64,000 nucleotides of DNA from Sphingopyxis sp. (GCA_016463225.1 JAEMRT010000001.1:79765-143764), one strand, 5' to 3'. Positions 37,571-45,173 are shown, counted from the stretch's first letter. Notes: generated by a model not told the origin, from the letters alone. A program made the numbers and translations.

Positions 37571-37855
37571 ATGACGATCGACTGGCCGCTCTGGGAAATC
37601 TTCGTCCGCGCGCGCGGCGGGCTGTCGCACCGCCATGTCGGCAGCGTGCAGGCGCCCGACGCCGACATGGCGCTGCGCCATGCACGCGACACTTACACAC
37701 GGCGGATGGAGGGCGTGAGCATCTGGGCGGCGCGGTCGGCCGATATCGCCGCGAGCGATCCGGCGAGCGAAGGGCCACTGTTCGAGCCGGCGGAGAGCAA
37801 GATCTACCGCCACCCGACCTTCTATCCGATCCCCGATGAAGTGAAGAATATCTGA
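37571..37855 (+). CDS. paaB: Phenylacetyl-CoA 1,2-epoxidase subunit PaaB
   Basis: 94 residues from ATG 37571. Opens DWPLWEIFVRARGGLSHRHV / GSVQAPDADMALRHARDTYT, the standard PaaB pattern, and contains VSIWAARSADI. It bridges PaaAC subcomplexes. The stop overlaps the paaC ATG by one base. Confidence 0.92.
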   Translation: MTIDWPLWEIFVRARGGLSHRHVGSVQAPDADMALRHARDTYTRRMEGVSIWAARSADIAASDPASEGPLFEPAESKIYRHPTFYPIPDEVKNI

Positions 37856-38613
37856 TGTCCGCAACCAACCCGCGCTTCGATTATCTGCTGCGGCTCGGCG
37901 ACGATGCGCTGATCCTCGGCCAGCGGCTCGGCGAATGGTGCGGGCATGCACCGACGCTGGAGGTCGACCTCAGCCTCGCCAATGTCGCGCTCGATTTGAT
38001 TGGGCAGGCGACGTTATTCCTCGAACTCGCGGGCGAAGCCGAGGGCGCGGGGCGCGATGCCGACCGGCTCGCCTTCCATCGCGACGCGCTCGCGTATCGC
38101 AACTGCCTGATGGCCGAGCAGCCGAACGGCGATTTTGCGCAGACGATTGCGCGGCAGCTCCTGTTTTCGAACCATTATGAGTTGCTGCTGGGCGCACTGG
38201 CCGGATCGAGCGACCCGCGCATCGCCGGAATCGCGGCGAAGGCCGTCAAGGAAGTGCGTTATCATTTCGAGCTCGCGAGTGACTGGGTGATCCGGCTCGG
38301 CGACGGCACCGACGAGAGCCGCGCGCGGATGAAGGCTGGCCTCGACTGGCATTGGCGCTTTGTCGAAGAATTGTTCCAGATGGACGCGGTCGAGCAGGGG
38401 CTCGCCGACGAGGGTGTGGCTGCCGATCGTAGCGCGCTCCGCCCTGCCTTCGACGCACGGCTGAAAGCGGTGCTCGATGAGGCCGGCATCCCGCTCCCCG
38501 CGCTGCCGCGCGCCGTCACTGGCGGTCGCAGCGGGCACCATAGCGAGCATCTCGGCCATCTCCTCGCGGTGATGCAGCATCTGCCGCTGCGCTATCCGGA
38601 CGCGCGCTGGTGA
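37855..38613 (+). CDS. paaC: Phenylacetyl-CoA 1,2-epoxidase subunit PaaC (structural)
   Basis: 252 residues. Ferritin-like fold: RLGDDALILGQRLGEWCGHAPTLEVD, with the helical KAVKEVRYHFELASDWVIRLGDGTDES. It is the non-catalytic partner of PaaA. The paaD GTG start overlaps its stop. Confidence 0.92.
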   Translation: MSATNPRFDYLLRLGDDALILGQRLGEWCGHAPTLEVDLSLANVALDLIGQATLFLELAGEAEGAGRDADRLAFHRDALAYRNCLMAEQPNGDFAQTIARQLLFSNHYELLLGALAGSSDPRIAGIAAKAVKEVRYHFELASDWVIRLGDGTDESRARMKAGLDWHWRFVEELFQMDAVEQGLADEGVAADRSALRPAFDARLKAVLDEAGIPLPALPRAVTGGRSGHHSEHLGHLLAVMQHLPLRYPDARW

Positions 38614-39059
38614 ACCTCGATCCTGCCATCGCGAGGGTCCGCGACATCCTCGCCTCGGTGCCCGACCCCGAGATTCCGGCGGTGTCGGTCGTCGATCTCG
38701 GTATCGTGCGCGAAGTGCGGTCCGATGCGGTGACGATCACGCCGACCTATTCGGGCTGCCCCGCGACGCTGGCAATCGAGCAGGCGATCCGCGAAGCGCT
38801 TGATGCCGCAGGCTTTACCGGCGTCGCGATCGAGACCGCGCTCGCGCCGCCCTGGTCAACCGACTGGATCACCGCTGAGGGGCATGCGAAACTCCGCGCC
38901 TACGGCATCGCCCCGCCCTCGCAGACCGCGACCGCGACCTGCCCGCGCTGCGGTTCCGATCACACCGAAGAGGTCAGCCGCTTCGGATCGACGCCGTGCA
39001 AGGCGCAGTGGCGCTGCCACGACTGCCTCGAACCCTTCGACCGCTTCAAGTGCCATTGA
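38610..39059 (+). CDS. paaD: Phenylacetate epoxidase assembly factor PaaD
   Basis: 149 residues from GTG 38610, overlapping the paaC stop. The N-terminal MIP18/SufT-like domain reads VPDPEIPAVSVVDLGIVREV and TPTYSGCPAT. The C-terminal zinc-ribbon-like Cys set is CPRCGSDH and CHDCLEPFDRFKCH. It is needed for Fe-S or metal maturation of the Paa oxygenase. Confidence 0.92.
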   Translation: MNLDPAIARVRDILASVPDPEIPAVSVVDLGIVREVRSDAVTITPTYSGCPATLAIEQAIREALDAAGFTGVAIETALAPPWSTDWITAEGHAKLRAYGIAPPSQTATATCPRCGSDHTEEVSRFGSTPCKAQWRCHDCLEPFDRFKCH

Positions 39060-39060
39060 G

Positions 39061-40140
39061 ATGACCGAGATATTCCACAATCTGACCATCCTCGACGCGC
39101 GCCGCGAAACCGACGATGCGGTGTCGCTCGGCTTCGCGCTGCCGCCCGAGATGGAGAGCGCCTTCCGCTTTCGCGCCGGGCAGCATGTGACGCTGCGCGC
39201 GATGATCGACGGCGAGGAGCTGCGGCGCAACTATTCGCTCTGCGTCAGCCCGCACGACGGCGAACTGCGCGTCGCGATCAAGCGGATCGCGGGCGGGCGC
39301 TTTTCTTCGTGGGCGAATGAGCAGCTGGTCGCGGGCAGCGCGATCGACCTGATGCCACCGCACGGCAGCTTCACCTGGCATTTCGACCCCGTACAGCGCC
39401 GTTCCTATTTGGGCATCGCGGGGGGATCGGGGATCACCCCGGTGCTGTCACTGCTCAAGACCGCGCTGATCGAGGAGCCCGGCAGCCGCTTCACTCTGCT
39501 CTATGGCAACCGCCAGAGTGGCGGGATCATGTTCCTTGAGGAACTGGCGGCGCTCAAAAACCGCTATATGGACCGGCTTGCGGTCTATCATTTCCTCGAG
39601 GACGAGCTCGATGCCGAAGCGCCGCTGTTCAACGGGCGGCTCGACAGCGAGCGTCTGGCCGAACTGCTCGGCACGCTTGTCGACCCGCGATCGATCGACG
39701 CCGCTTTCATCTGCGGCCCGGCGCCGATGATGGACGCTGCCGAAGCCGCGCTCGGCGAAGCCGGCGTTGCACGCGAGGCGATCCTGCTCGAACGCTTCAC
39801 CGCCGATCGCCCGAGCGGTGCCGCGGCGATCGAGCTCGACAGGCAGCGCAGCGAAGCCGCGGGGCGCCAGCTGATCATCGCGATGGACGGCCGCACCCGC
39901 CGCGTCGAATTCGACAGCCGCCACGGCAGCATTCTCGATAATGCACGCGCCGCCGGGCTCGCCGCGCCCTATGCGTGCAAGGCAGGGGTTTGCGCAACGT
40001 GCCGCGCGCGGCTGGTCGAGGGCGAGGTATCGATGGCCGCCAATTACGGCCTGACCGCGGAGGAACTCGCCAAGGGCTATATATTGACTTGCCAGGCGGT
40101 TCCGCTGACGGAGGAAGTCACCCTCGATTATGATGGCTAA
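39061..40140 (+). CDS. paaE: Phenylacetyl-CoA epoxidase reductase PaaE
   Basis: 359 residues from ATG 39061, directly after the paaD stop. A ferredoxin-NADP reductase module (FAD site RRNYSLCVSP; NAD(P) site GIAGGSGITPVLS) is followed by a C-terminal plant-type [2Fe-2S] ferredoxin with CKAGVCATCRARL and a later ILTCQ Cys. It passes electrons from NADPH to the PaaAC di-iron centre. Confidence 0.94.
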   Translation: MTEIFHNLTILDARRETDDAVSLGFALPPEMESAFRFRAGQHVTLRAMIDGEELRRNYSLCVSPHDGELRVAIKRIAGGRFSSWANEQLVAGSAIDLMPPHGSFTWHFDPVQRRSYLGIAGGSGITPVLSLLKTALIEEPGSRFTLLYGNRQSGGIMFLEELAALKNRYMDRLAVYHFLEDELDAEAPLFNGRLDSERLAELLGTLVDPRSIDAAFICGPAPMMDAAEAALGEAGVAREAILLERFTADRPSGAAAIELDRQRSEAAGRQLIIAMDGRTRRVEFDSRHGSILDNARAAGLAAPYACKAGVCATCRARLVEGEVSMAANYGLTAEELAKGYILTCQAVPLTEEVTLDYDG

Positions 40141-40149
40141 GGACAGAAT

Positions 40150-40755
40150 TTGGCCCGACCACAAGCGCCCGACTATGCTGACCGCCGCCAGGCGATGCTC
40201 GACAGCGCCGCCGCGCTCTACGCCCGCCATGGCTTTCCAGGCGCCTCGATCGTCGACCTCGCGGTCGCGTGCGGCGTGTCGAAGTCGCTGCTTTATCATT
40301 ATTTCGGCTCGAAAGAGGATATCCTCTTCGAGATCATGCTTGACCATGTCGAAGCGCTGAAGCTGATGGTCGATACTGTGCTCGCCAACGCGCCGCCCGA
40401 CCCCGCCGAACGCCTCGCACAGTTGACGCGCGGTTTCCTCGGCGCCTATGTCGGCGCTTCGGATCGCCACAAGGTGTTGGTGAACGACCTCGACAAGCTG
40501 CCCGGCGACCGCGGCCGCAAGGTCGTCCGCATCGAGCGCGAACTGATCGACCGCGTCGGCGACATTCTGGGAGAGCTTGGCCCACGCTACGGCACGACGC
40601 GCGCCGAACGCCGCGCCTCGACGATGCTTTATTTCGGGATGATCAACTGGACACACACCTGGTTCGACGCCGACGGGCCGATTGACGCTGTACAGCTCGC
40701 CGACCGCGCGACTGCGATCTTTCTTGGGCGCGGGCCGGAGGGGAAGCCAAGCTAG
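40150..40755 (+). CDS. paaR: TetR-family phenylacetate repressor, PaaR-like
   Basis: 201 residues from TTG 40150. The rare start is supported by AAGGA just upstream and by alignment of the resulting MARPQAPDYADRR with MARTQAPDYEERR of the paralogue at 7014. The HTH SIVDLAVACGVSKSLLYHYF / GSKEDILFEIM and the MINWTHTWFDADG segment match the paralogue closely. It ends the paaABCDE operon and probably represses it through the GACCGNNCGGTC sites at 36482 and 36535, with phenylacetyl-CoA as inducer by family analogy. Confidence 0.84.
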   Translation: MARPQAPDYADRRQAMLDSAAALYARHGFPGASIVDLAVACGVSKSLLYHYFGSKEDILFEIMLDHVEALKLMVDTVLANAPPDPAERLAQLTRGFLGAYVGASDRHKVLVNDLDKLPGDRGRKVVRIERELIDRVGDILGELGPRYGTTRAERRASTMLYFGMINWTHTWFDADGPIDAVQLADRATAIFLGRGPEGKPS

Positions 40756-40907
40756 CGGCGCCCGTAGGAAAAGGGGTCAAGACACGGCGAAGATCGCCAG
40801 CAGCAATTGGCCGGTTTGAGACTGTCCGTTTTCGGACCTAGATCGCGGGAAGCGGACATTCAGGGTGGCTGAGCGGACGCCACAGCACGCAGGGCAAACC
40901 ACCAACC

Positions 40908-40946
40908 TTGACGCAAACTCAAATTCGAAGTACGCTAATTAGCGTA
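40908..40946 (+). promoter_or_regulatory. Promoter and operator of the XRE-ImmA pair
   Basis: TTGACG (40908-40913), a 17-bp spacer and TACGCT (40931-40936) form a plausible promoter. The -10 region is the left half of TACGCTAATTAGCGTA (40931-40946), a perfect 16-bp palindrome. The 20 bp at 40925-40944 recur exactly at 42072-42091. An XRE repressor bound here would block RNA polymerase. Confidence 0.72.
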
Positions 40947-40969
40947 TAAGTATCATTTCAAAGGGCGTT

Positions 40970-41296
40970 ATGAAGGATAGAGATCAGACTTTTGGCCGAG
41001 CAATTAGCCAAGCACGGAAGGCTTTGGGTATGAGCCAGAAGGAGCTGGCGTCGAGGATTTTCCGTGAGGATGAGGAACCCATTTCGCCACAGTATTTAAA
41101 CGATATCGAACATGATCGGCGTAGCCCATCATCCGATCGAATGGTTCAGCAGTTTGCCGAGGTGCTCAACATCAAGGCTGACTGGCTTTACTACCTCGCC
41201 GGCCGATTTCCTGCGGACGTTCGAAACGAAAGATTGTCTGAAACGCAGTTTACCACGGCCATGATGGCGTTCCGAGGCAAACCGAATAGGCATTAG
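40970..41296 (+). CDS. XRE-family transcriptional repressor
   Basis: 108 residues. Cro/CI-type HTH at residues about 9-65: FGRAISQARKALGMSQKELA, SPQYLNDIEHDRRSPSSDRM, followed by a short tail. It is 9 bp upstream of the ImmA/IrrE peptidase gene, the classic repressor-protease arrangement of ICE and phage switches (ImmR/ImmA) and of CapH/CapP in CBASS loci. It probably binds the CGCTAATTAGCG palindrome in its own promoter and in that of the downstream Ubl operon. Confidence 0.85.
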   Translation: MKDRDQTFGRAISQARKALGMSQKELASRIFREDEEPISPQYLNDIEHDRRSPSSDRMVQQFAEVLNIKADWLYYLAGRFPADVRNERLSETQFTTAMMAFRGKPNRH

Positions 41297-41305
41297 GAGC
41301 GATCG

Positions 41306-42025
41306 GTGAGATACGTGCGGGACATGACAGGGCGTTTCTCACAAAGACCCCACTACAAGTCGGAAGAACTTGATCGCGAATGCGAGTCAATCATCACCCA
41401 GTTTCTTCGCGACAGATACGGGAAGATCGAATTCCCTGTCTCTACGGACGATCTAACCCTGCTGATCGAAAGGGACACGGAGGATTTCGATCCATATGCC
41501 GACCTTTTAATCTACGGGGATGATGTAGAAGGGGTTACGGAATTTCAACTGGGCAAAAAGCCCAACGTTAAGATTGCCGAAGCGCTTTCGGTTGATGAAC
41601 GTCGCGAAAATCGGCTCCGGACTACCTTGACCCACGAATATGGGCATGTGCACTTCCATGCCTACCTTTGGGAAATCGAGCCGCCGGGAGCCGACCTTCT
41701 TCGAAGAAGTCCTAACGCCAATAAGCAGATTTGCAAACGTGATGGCATTTTGGACGCGTCCCAATCGGATTGGATGGAGTGGCAGGCTGGCTATGCCTGC
41801 GGCGCATTCCTGATGCCGGCCTCCTTTATTCGTCGGATTGTTGGCGATTATCAGGAAGCAAACGGCCTGTTCGGTACCATTGGCATAAATGGGCCCCATG
41901 GGCAGGCTTTGATAAAGACTGTCCAAACCGCATTTCAGGTTTCGGCGGACGCAGCTAGGATTCGCCTGTTGAAGCTTGGCGTTCTTGGTGCCGCCGACGC
42001 TGGCCCATCGCTGTTCAACAGGTAA
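41306..42025 (+). CDS. ImmA/IrrE-family metallopeptidase
   Basis: 239 residues from GTG 41306, with AGGAG 5 nt upstream. The zinc-protease motif HEYGH spans residues 110-114, in THEYGHVHFHAYLW. A second segment, WMEWQAGYACGAFLMPASFIRRIV, supplies the conserved downstream Glu region of this family. Such enzymes cleave a cognate XRE repressor when triggered, for example by DNA damage. The partner is presumably the preceding XRE protein. Confidence 0.85.
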   Translation: MRYVRDMTGRFSQRPHYKSEELDRECESIITQFLRDRYGKIEFPVSTDDLTLLIERDTEDFDPYADLLIYGDDVEGVTEFQLGKKPNVKIAEALSVDERRENRLRTTLTHEYGHVHFHAYLWEIEPPGADLLRRSPNANKQICKRDGILDASQSDWMEWQAGYACGAFLMPASFIRRIVGDYQEANGLFGTIGINGPHGQALIKTVQTAFQVSADAARIRLLKLGVLGAADAGPSLFNR

Positions 42026-42054
42026 GTTATTGAAATAAATCAAATTAAAATTCA

Positions 42055-42092
42055 TTGCGTATTTGCATAAATCGAAGTACGCTAATTAGCGG
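42055..42092 (+). promoter_or_regulatory. Promoter and operator of the Ubl operon
   Basis: TTGCGT (42055-42060), a 17-bp spacer and TACGCT (42078-42083) repeat the geometry of the XRE promoter. CGCTAATTAGCG (42080-42091) is the same palindrome, overlapping the -10. The 20 bp at 42072-42091 are identical to 40925-40944. The two promoters should therefore answer to the same repressor. Confidence 0.72.
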
Positions 42093-42117
42093 ATTCGCAG
42101 AATAACGGATTTCAGTG

Positions 42118-42363
42118 ATGGAGAACAAGATGCCCAAAGGACCAAAGACTCATCATGTGGTGCCCAACCCGGATGGCGGATGGGACGTAAAACGTGGTGG
42201 TGGCGCTCGCGCTAGCAGCCATCACGACACGAAGCGCGAGGCGATCGATCGGGGCCGCGAGATCAGCCGTAATCAGTCAACCGAATTTCGCATTCACAAT
42301 CGTGACGGCCGGATCGCAAGTAGCGACAGCCACGGCAACGACCCCCTTCCCCCCAAAGGCTGA
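42118..42363 (+). CDS. DUF2188-type small protein
   Basis: 81 residues from ATG 42118 (ATG 42130 is an alternative). The core HHVVPNPDGGWDVKRGGGARASSHHDTKREAIDRGREISRN is the DUF2188 pattern: a beta hairpin then a helix, followed by EFRIHNRDGRI. It is the first gene after the shared operator and 15 bp ahead of the Ubl gene. Function unknown; it may be an accessory factor or a modification substrate. Confidence 0.72.
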   Translation: MENKMPKGPKTHHVVPNPDGGWDVKRGGGARASSHHDTKREAIDRGREISRNQSTEFRIHNRDGRIASSDSHGNDPLPPKG

Positions 42364-42378
42364 AACAGGAGAACTCCG

Positions 42379-42624
42379 ATGGCGAACAAGCCTAACAAGC
42401 CCGACCACATCTTTATCGACCGTAAAAAGTACGACTGGAGCCAGGACACTATCACCGGACTGCAGATCAAAAATCTCGCCGGCGTGGACGTTGCCAATTA
42501 TAATGTCTGGCAAGACGTCGCGGGACCGGAAGACCTCCCCATTGCGGATGACCAATCCGTTGACCTCACCCAGCCCGGCGTTGAAAAATTTTTCACCGGC
42601 AAGAAAACTTCCACGGAGGGCTGA
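42379..42624 (+). CDS. Ubiquitin-like protein (multiubiquitin-domain type, single domain)
   Basis: 81 residues from ATG 42379 with AGGAGA upstream. The beta-grasp pattern of the prokaryotic multiubiquitin family is visible: IFIDRKKYDWSQDTITGLQI, then LAGVDVANYNVW, and a final DLTQPGVEKFFTG strand. Only one domain is present. The protein ends in Gly with no extra residues, so it could be adenylated without prior trimming. It is directly abutted by the E2-like gene (TGA then ATG). Presumed to be the conjugated modifier. Confidence 0.78.
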   Translation: MANKPNKPDHIFIDRKKYDWSQDTITGLQIKNLAGVDVANYNVWQDVAGPEDLPIADDQSVDLTQPGVEKFFTGKKTSTEG

Positions 42625-43005
42625 ATGAGCTTTCTGCCGCCAGAGGATTTAGAGTACCTTCAAGCAAGGGGCACTAGCTTCGAAGAACTCACGGAGGGTA
42701 ATGCTAATGCCGTTATCATTCGCGGCTGGCTATTACCTGATGGGATGTATGACGCGGAGCGAGCGGATGTCCTCATCCTCATTCCTAACGGATATCCTGA
42801 CGTTCGGCCCGACATGTTCCACCTGATCCCTTGGGTGAAACTGAGGACTGGGAACAAATATCCAAACGCGGCGGACCAACCCGTAATATTTAATGGCCAG
42901 AATTGGCAGCGCTGGTCACGCCATTGTGACGATTGGCGGCCTGGCATCGACGGCATTTGGACGATGCTCAAACGTGTTGAGCACGCCCTATTGGTTGCCG
43001 CATGA
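42625..43005 (+). CDS. E2-like ubiquitin-conjugating protein (prokaryotic E2 family E type)
   Basis: 126 residues. The UBC-like segment VLILIPNGYPDVRPDMFHLI is followed by a terminal WSRHCDDWRPGIDGIWTMLK block. Its only cysteine, Cys101 in RHCDDW, is the evident catalytic residue for a thioester. It starts right after the Ubl stop, and its own stop overlaps the E1 start (ATGA). It would take the Ubl from the E1 domain and transfer it to a target. No E3-like gene is seen. Confidence 0.78.
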   Translation: MSFLPPEDLEYLQARGTSFEELTEGNANAVIIRGWLLPDGMYDAERADVLILIPNGYPDVRPDMFHLIPWVKLRTGNKYPNAADQPVIFNGQNWQRWSRHCDDWRPGIDGIWTMLKRVEHALLVAA

Positions 43006-44423
43006 CCCAGTACAGTGCCACACTACAACAACGGCATCTCGAGCGCCTGAAATCGTTGCTCCGCCACGATGACGGCAAGGAGCATGCGGCGTACGTGTTT
43101 TTCAGTTCTGCCGATATTCGACGCGATCCGTGGGATCGGGAGTCACACGAGAAGTTCCTATCCGTGAACGTTCGCGAGATTCCGCCCGAGGATATCGTAA
43201 GCGCGGACGGCACTCATGTGAGCTGGCTCACGGACTCCTATGTGAGGGCTTTGCGTGATGCCGAGGCGAATAATCACATCGTGGCCATCGTCCACTCTCA
43301 TCCGTCCGGTTTCGCCGAGTTTTCGGGCCAGGACGATGAAAACGAGCAAGACCTTGCTCAACTCGCTGTCAATCGCAATGGTCCCGGCACAAAATTGATT
43401 AGCCTGGTTCTCGCTGGCGAGAACCAGCTTTTTGGGCGAGTGTGGCTGCGTCCCGCTAACAAGGGTTGGGAAAAATTGCGCGCAATCCGGGCGTGGGGAA
43501 GCGATCTTCGGTTTTGGTTTGCCGACACCGACCCGGCCCAATCTTCTACGGTTCTAGCGCGCCAGGCATTGGCGTTCGGGAATGCACTCAATAGTGATCT
43601 CAAGCGGATGCGTGTCGGTGTGGTAGGCTGCGGCGGCACCGGCAGCGCCCTTGCCATGTTACTTGCGAGGCTCGGCGTTGGACAAATCGCACTGTTCGAC
43701 AACGATATCGTCGAGGCCAGTAATCTCAATCGGCTTCACGGAGCCACGCAGTGCGACGCCGATGGTATGAATTCCAAAGTCAACGTCGTCGCGGCTCATA
43801 TTGCACAAATGGGGCTGGGTGTAAGGGTATTGCCTTTCGAAGAATGGGTCGGAGCGAAGGAGAATCGTGATGCACTCCGATCATGCGATGTAATTTTCGG
43901 CTGCACCGACGATCACGATGGCCGTATGTTTTTGAACCGGTTCGCTTACTACTATCTTGTTCCGGTAGTAGATATGGGCCTTGCGATTGATGTTTCAGAC
44001 GGAGATCCGCCCGAGATCGAGGCAATGGATGGTCGAGTAACTGTGCTCGGGCCTGAAAATCCGTGTCTGGTATGTAGCGGACTCGTCGATCCCGAAATTG
44101 CACGCGCGGAAGCTTTGAAGCGCCAAAATCCAGATGATTATGAAAAGCAAAAGAGAGAAGCGTATGTTGTCGGCGAAGGAAATCCAGCTCCGGCTGTAGT
44201 CACCTTCACCACCGAGGTCGCCTGTATGGCGGTTAACGAGCTGCTGCAGAGGATGGTGGGGTTTCGGAAATTGGAGGGAAGCGCGGCAAACCGGGTTCGC
44301 AAGTTCCATCTCTGCGAAGATCGTCGTCCCGGCTATCGTCCGAGGACGGGTTGCCGCATCTGCGATGATGACGGCCTCTGGGGCCGAGGGGATGCGGATC
44401 CGTTTATCGGCCGGGTTGGTTGA
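43002..44423 (+). CDS. JAB deubiquitinase-ThiF E1 fusion
   Basis: 473 residues, two domains. Residues 1 to about 165 are a JAB/MPN+ isopeptidase: Glu27, His98-Ser-His100-Pro, Ser108 and Asp111 give a complete JAMM zinc site. Residues about 195-473 are a ThiF/MoeB/E1 adenylyltransferase: the nucleotide loop is G209-C-G211-G-T-G214, followed by DNDIVEASNLNR. A structural zinc site comprises Cys355/Cys358 (PCLVC) and Cys451/Cys454 (CRIC). One polypeptide can thus both activate and remove the Ubl. It overlaps the E2 gene by 4 bp. Confidence 0.85.
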   Translation: MTQYSATLQQRHLERLKSLLRHDDGKEHAAYVFFSSADIRRDPWDRESHEKFLSVNVREIPPEDIVSADGTHVSWLTDSYVRALRDAEANNHIVAIVHSHPSGFAEFSGQDDENEQDLAQLAVNRNGPGTKLISLVLAGENQLFGRVWLRPANKGWEKLRAIRAWGSDLRFWFADTDPAQSSTVLARQALAFGNALNSDLKRMRVGVVGCGGTGSALAMLLARLGVGQIALFDNDIVEASNLNRLHGATQCDADGMNSKVNVVAAHIAQMGLGVRVLPFEEWVGAKENRDALRSCDVIFGCTDDHDGRMFLNRFAYYYLVPVVDMGLAIDVSDGDPPEIEAMDGRVTVLGPENPCLVCSGLVDPEIARAEALKRQNPDDYEKQKREAYVVGEGNPAPAVVTFTTEVACMAVNELLQRMVGFRKLEGSAANRVRKFHLCEDRRPGYRPRTGCRICDDDGLWGRGDADPFIGRVG

Positions 44424-44425
44424 AC

Positions 44426-44824
44426 ATGCAGACCACGATGATAAAGCTAACCCGCCGACTTCTGATTTTTCTTGGAATCATTTCAAGGCCACAACTTCTG
44501 GTTTGCCTGGTGAATGAACATCCGATGGACGATGAGATCAAGGATGGATTTGTTTACGTAGTGGGTGGTCGGGATTTTCAGAAATGGGCCTATTTCCGTT
44601 GCCCAGAGGATCAGACGGAGATTATCCAGTTATCGTTGATGCAGAAGCATAGACCTTGCTGGCGGGTTAAATGGGATTTGCTCGGTCGGCCAACTATCTA
44701 CCCTTCGGTAAGGCAGACAGTAGGTTCCTTCGCGCATTTCTGGGTGAGGCGAGGTGTCATCGAATTGTGCGCTGACAGCGGCGTATCGCTTAGTGATAAG
44801 CCTGAGCAATTTTACCGAAGATAA
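44426..44824 (+). CDS. DUF6527-like protein
   Basis: 132 residues from ATG 44426 (ATG 44438 is possible), 2 bp after the E1 stop, so part of the Ubl operon. The N-terminus LTRRLLIFLGIISRPQLLVC is hydrophobic and basic, perhaps membrane-associated. The rest has the DUF6527 layout: KWAYFRCPEDQTEIIQLSLM, CWRVKWDLLGRPTIYPSVRQ, and SFAHFWVRRGVIELC with conserved His and Cys that could bind zinc. Proteins of this group recur beside ThiF/Ubl genes; the activity is not established to my knowledge. Confidence 0.68.
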   Translation: MQTTMIKLTRRLLIFLGIISRPQLLVCLVNEHPMDDEIKDGFVYVVGGRDFQKWAYFRCPEDQTEIIQLSLMQKHRPCWRVKWDLLGRPTIYPSVRQTVGSFAHFWVRRGVIELCADSGVSLSDKPEQFYRR

Positions 44825-44901
44825 ATCCGCACCGGAAATTATCTCGTGCTGAATTGCGGCACGCGAATTTCTTGCGCGAACCGACAGCTCGATATAATAA
44901 T

Positions 44902-44921
44902 CCTCCAAATTAATTGGGAGG
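44902..44921. repeat. 20-bp near-perfect palindrome
   Basis: CCTCCAAATTAATTGGGAGG, with a single mismatched pair (A44907/G44916). It lies between the DUF6527 stop and the stop of the leftward small ORF. It could be a terminator core without a T-run, or a protein-binding site. Otherwise nothing is seen in 44825-44922. Confidence 0.4.
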
Positions 44922-44922
44922 C

Positions 44923-45093
44923 TTATCGAAATTGTTGCGCGTCAGCTCGGGCCCGAACGTCTTGACGCTCGTCCAATGCCGTTCTCACATCCCTGTTCAA
45001 AACGTAGTGACCGCCCATTCTACGAGCAAGACGATCAGCAGTTCGAGAAACTTCGTTTATGACATCTAGAGTACGCTGATCTCTGATTGTCAT
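44923..45093 (-). CDS. Small hypothetical protein, 56 residues
   Basis: Begins at ATG 45093 with a strong GGGAGG 6 nt upstream, better than most ribosome sites nearby. The product opens MTIRDQRTLDVINEVSRTAD and is charged and mostly helical, with no cysteine. It is divergent from the deaminase gene (81 bp between starts). A role as regulator or inhibitor of the deaminase is possible, but nothing in the sequence shows it. Length keeps confidence moderate. Confidence 0.5.
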   Translation of the reverse strand: MTIRDQRTLDVINEVSRTADRLARRMGGHYVLNRDVRTALDERQDVRARADAQQFR

Positions 45094-45173
45094 TTTTTGC
45101 CTCCCATTTGCCGCGCGCATTTGATGCCCGATTTATGATCCCCTTTCCAGCACAATCATACAAGAGGGTACCA

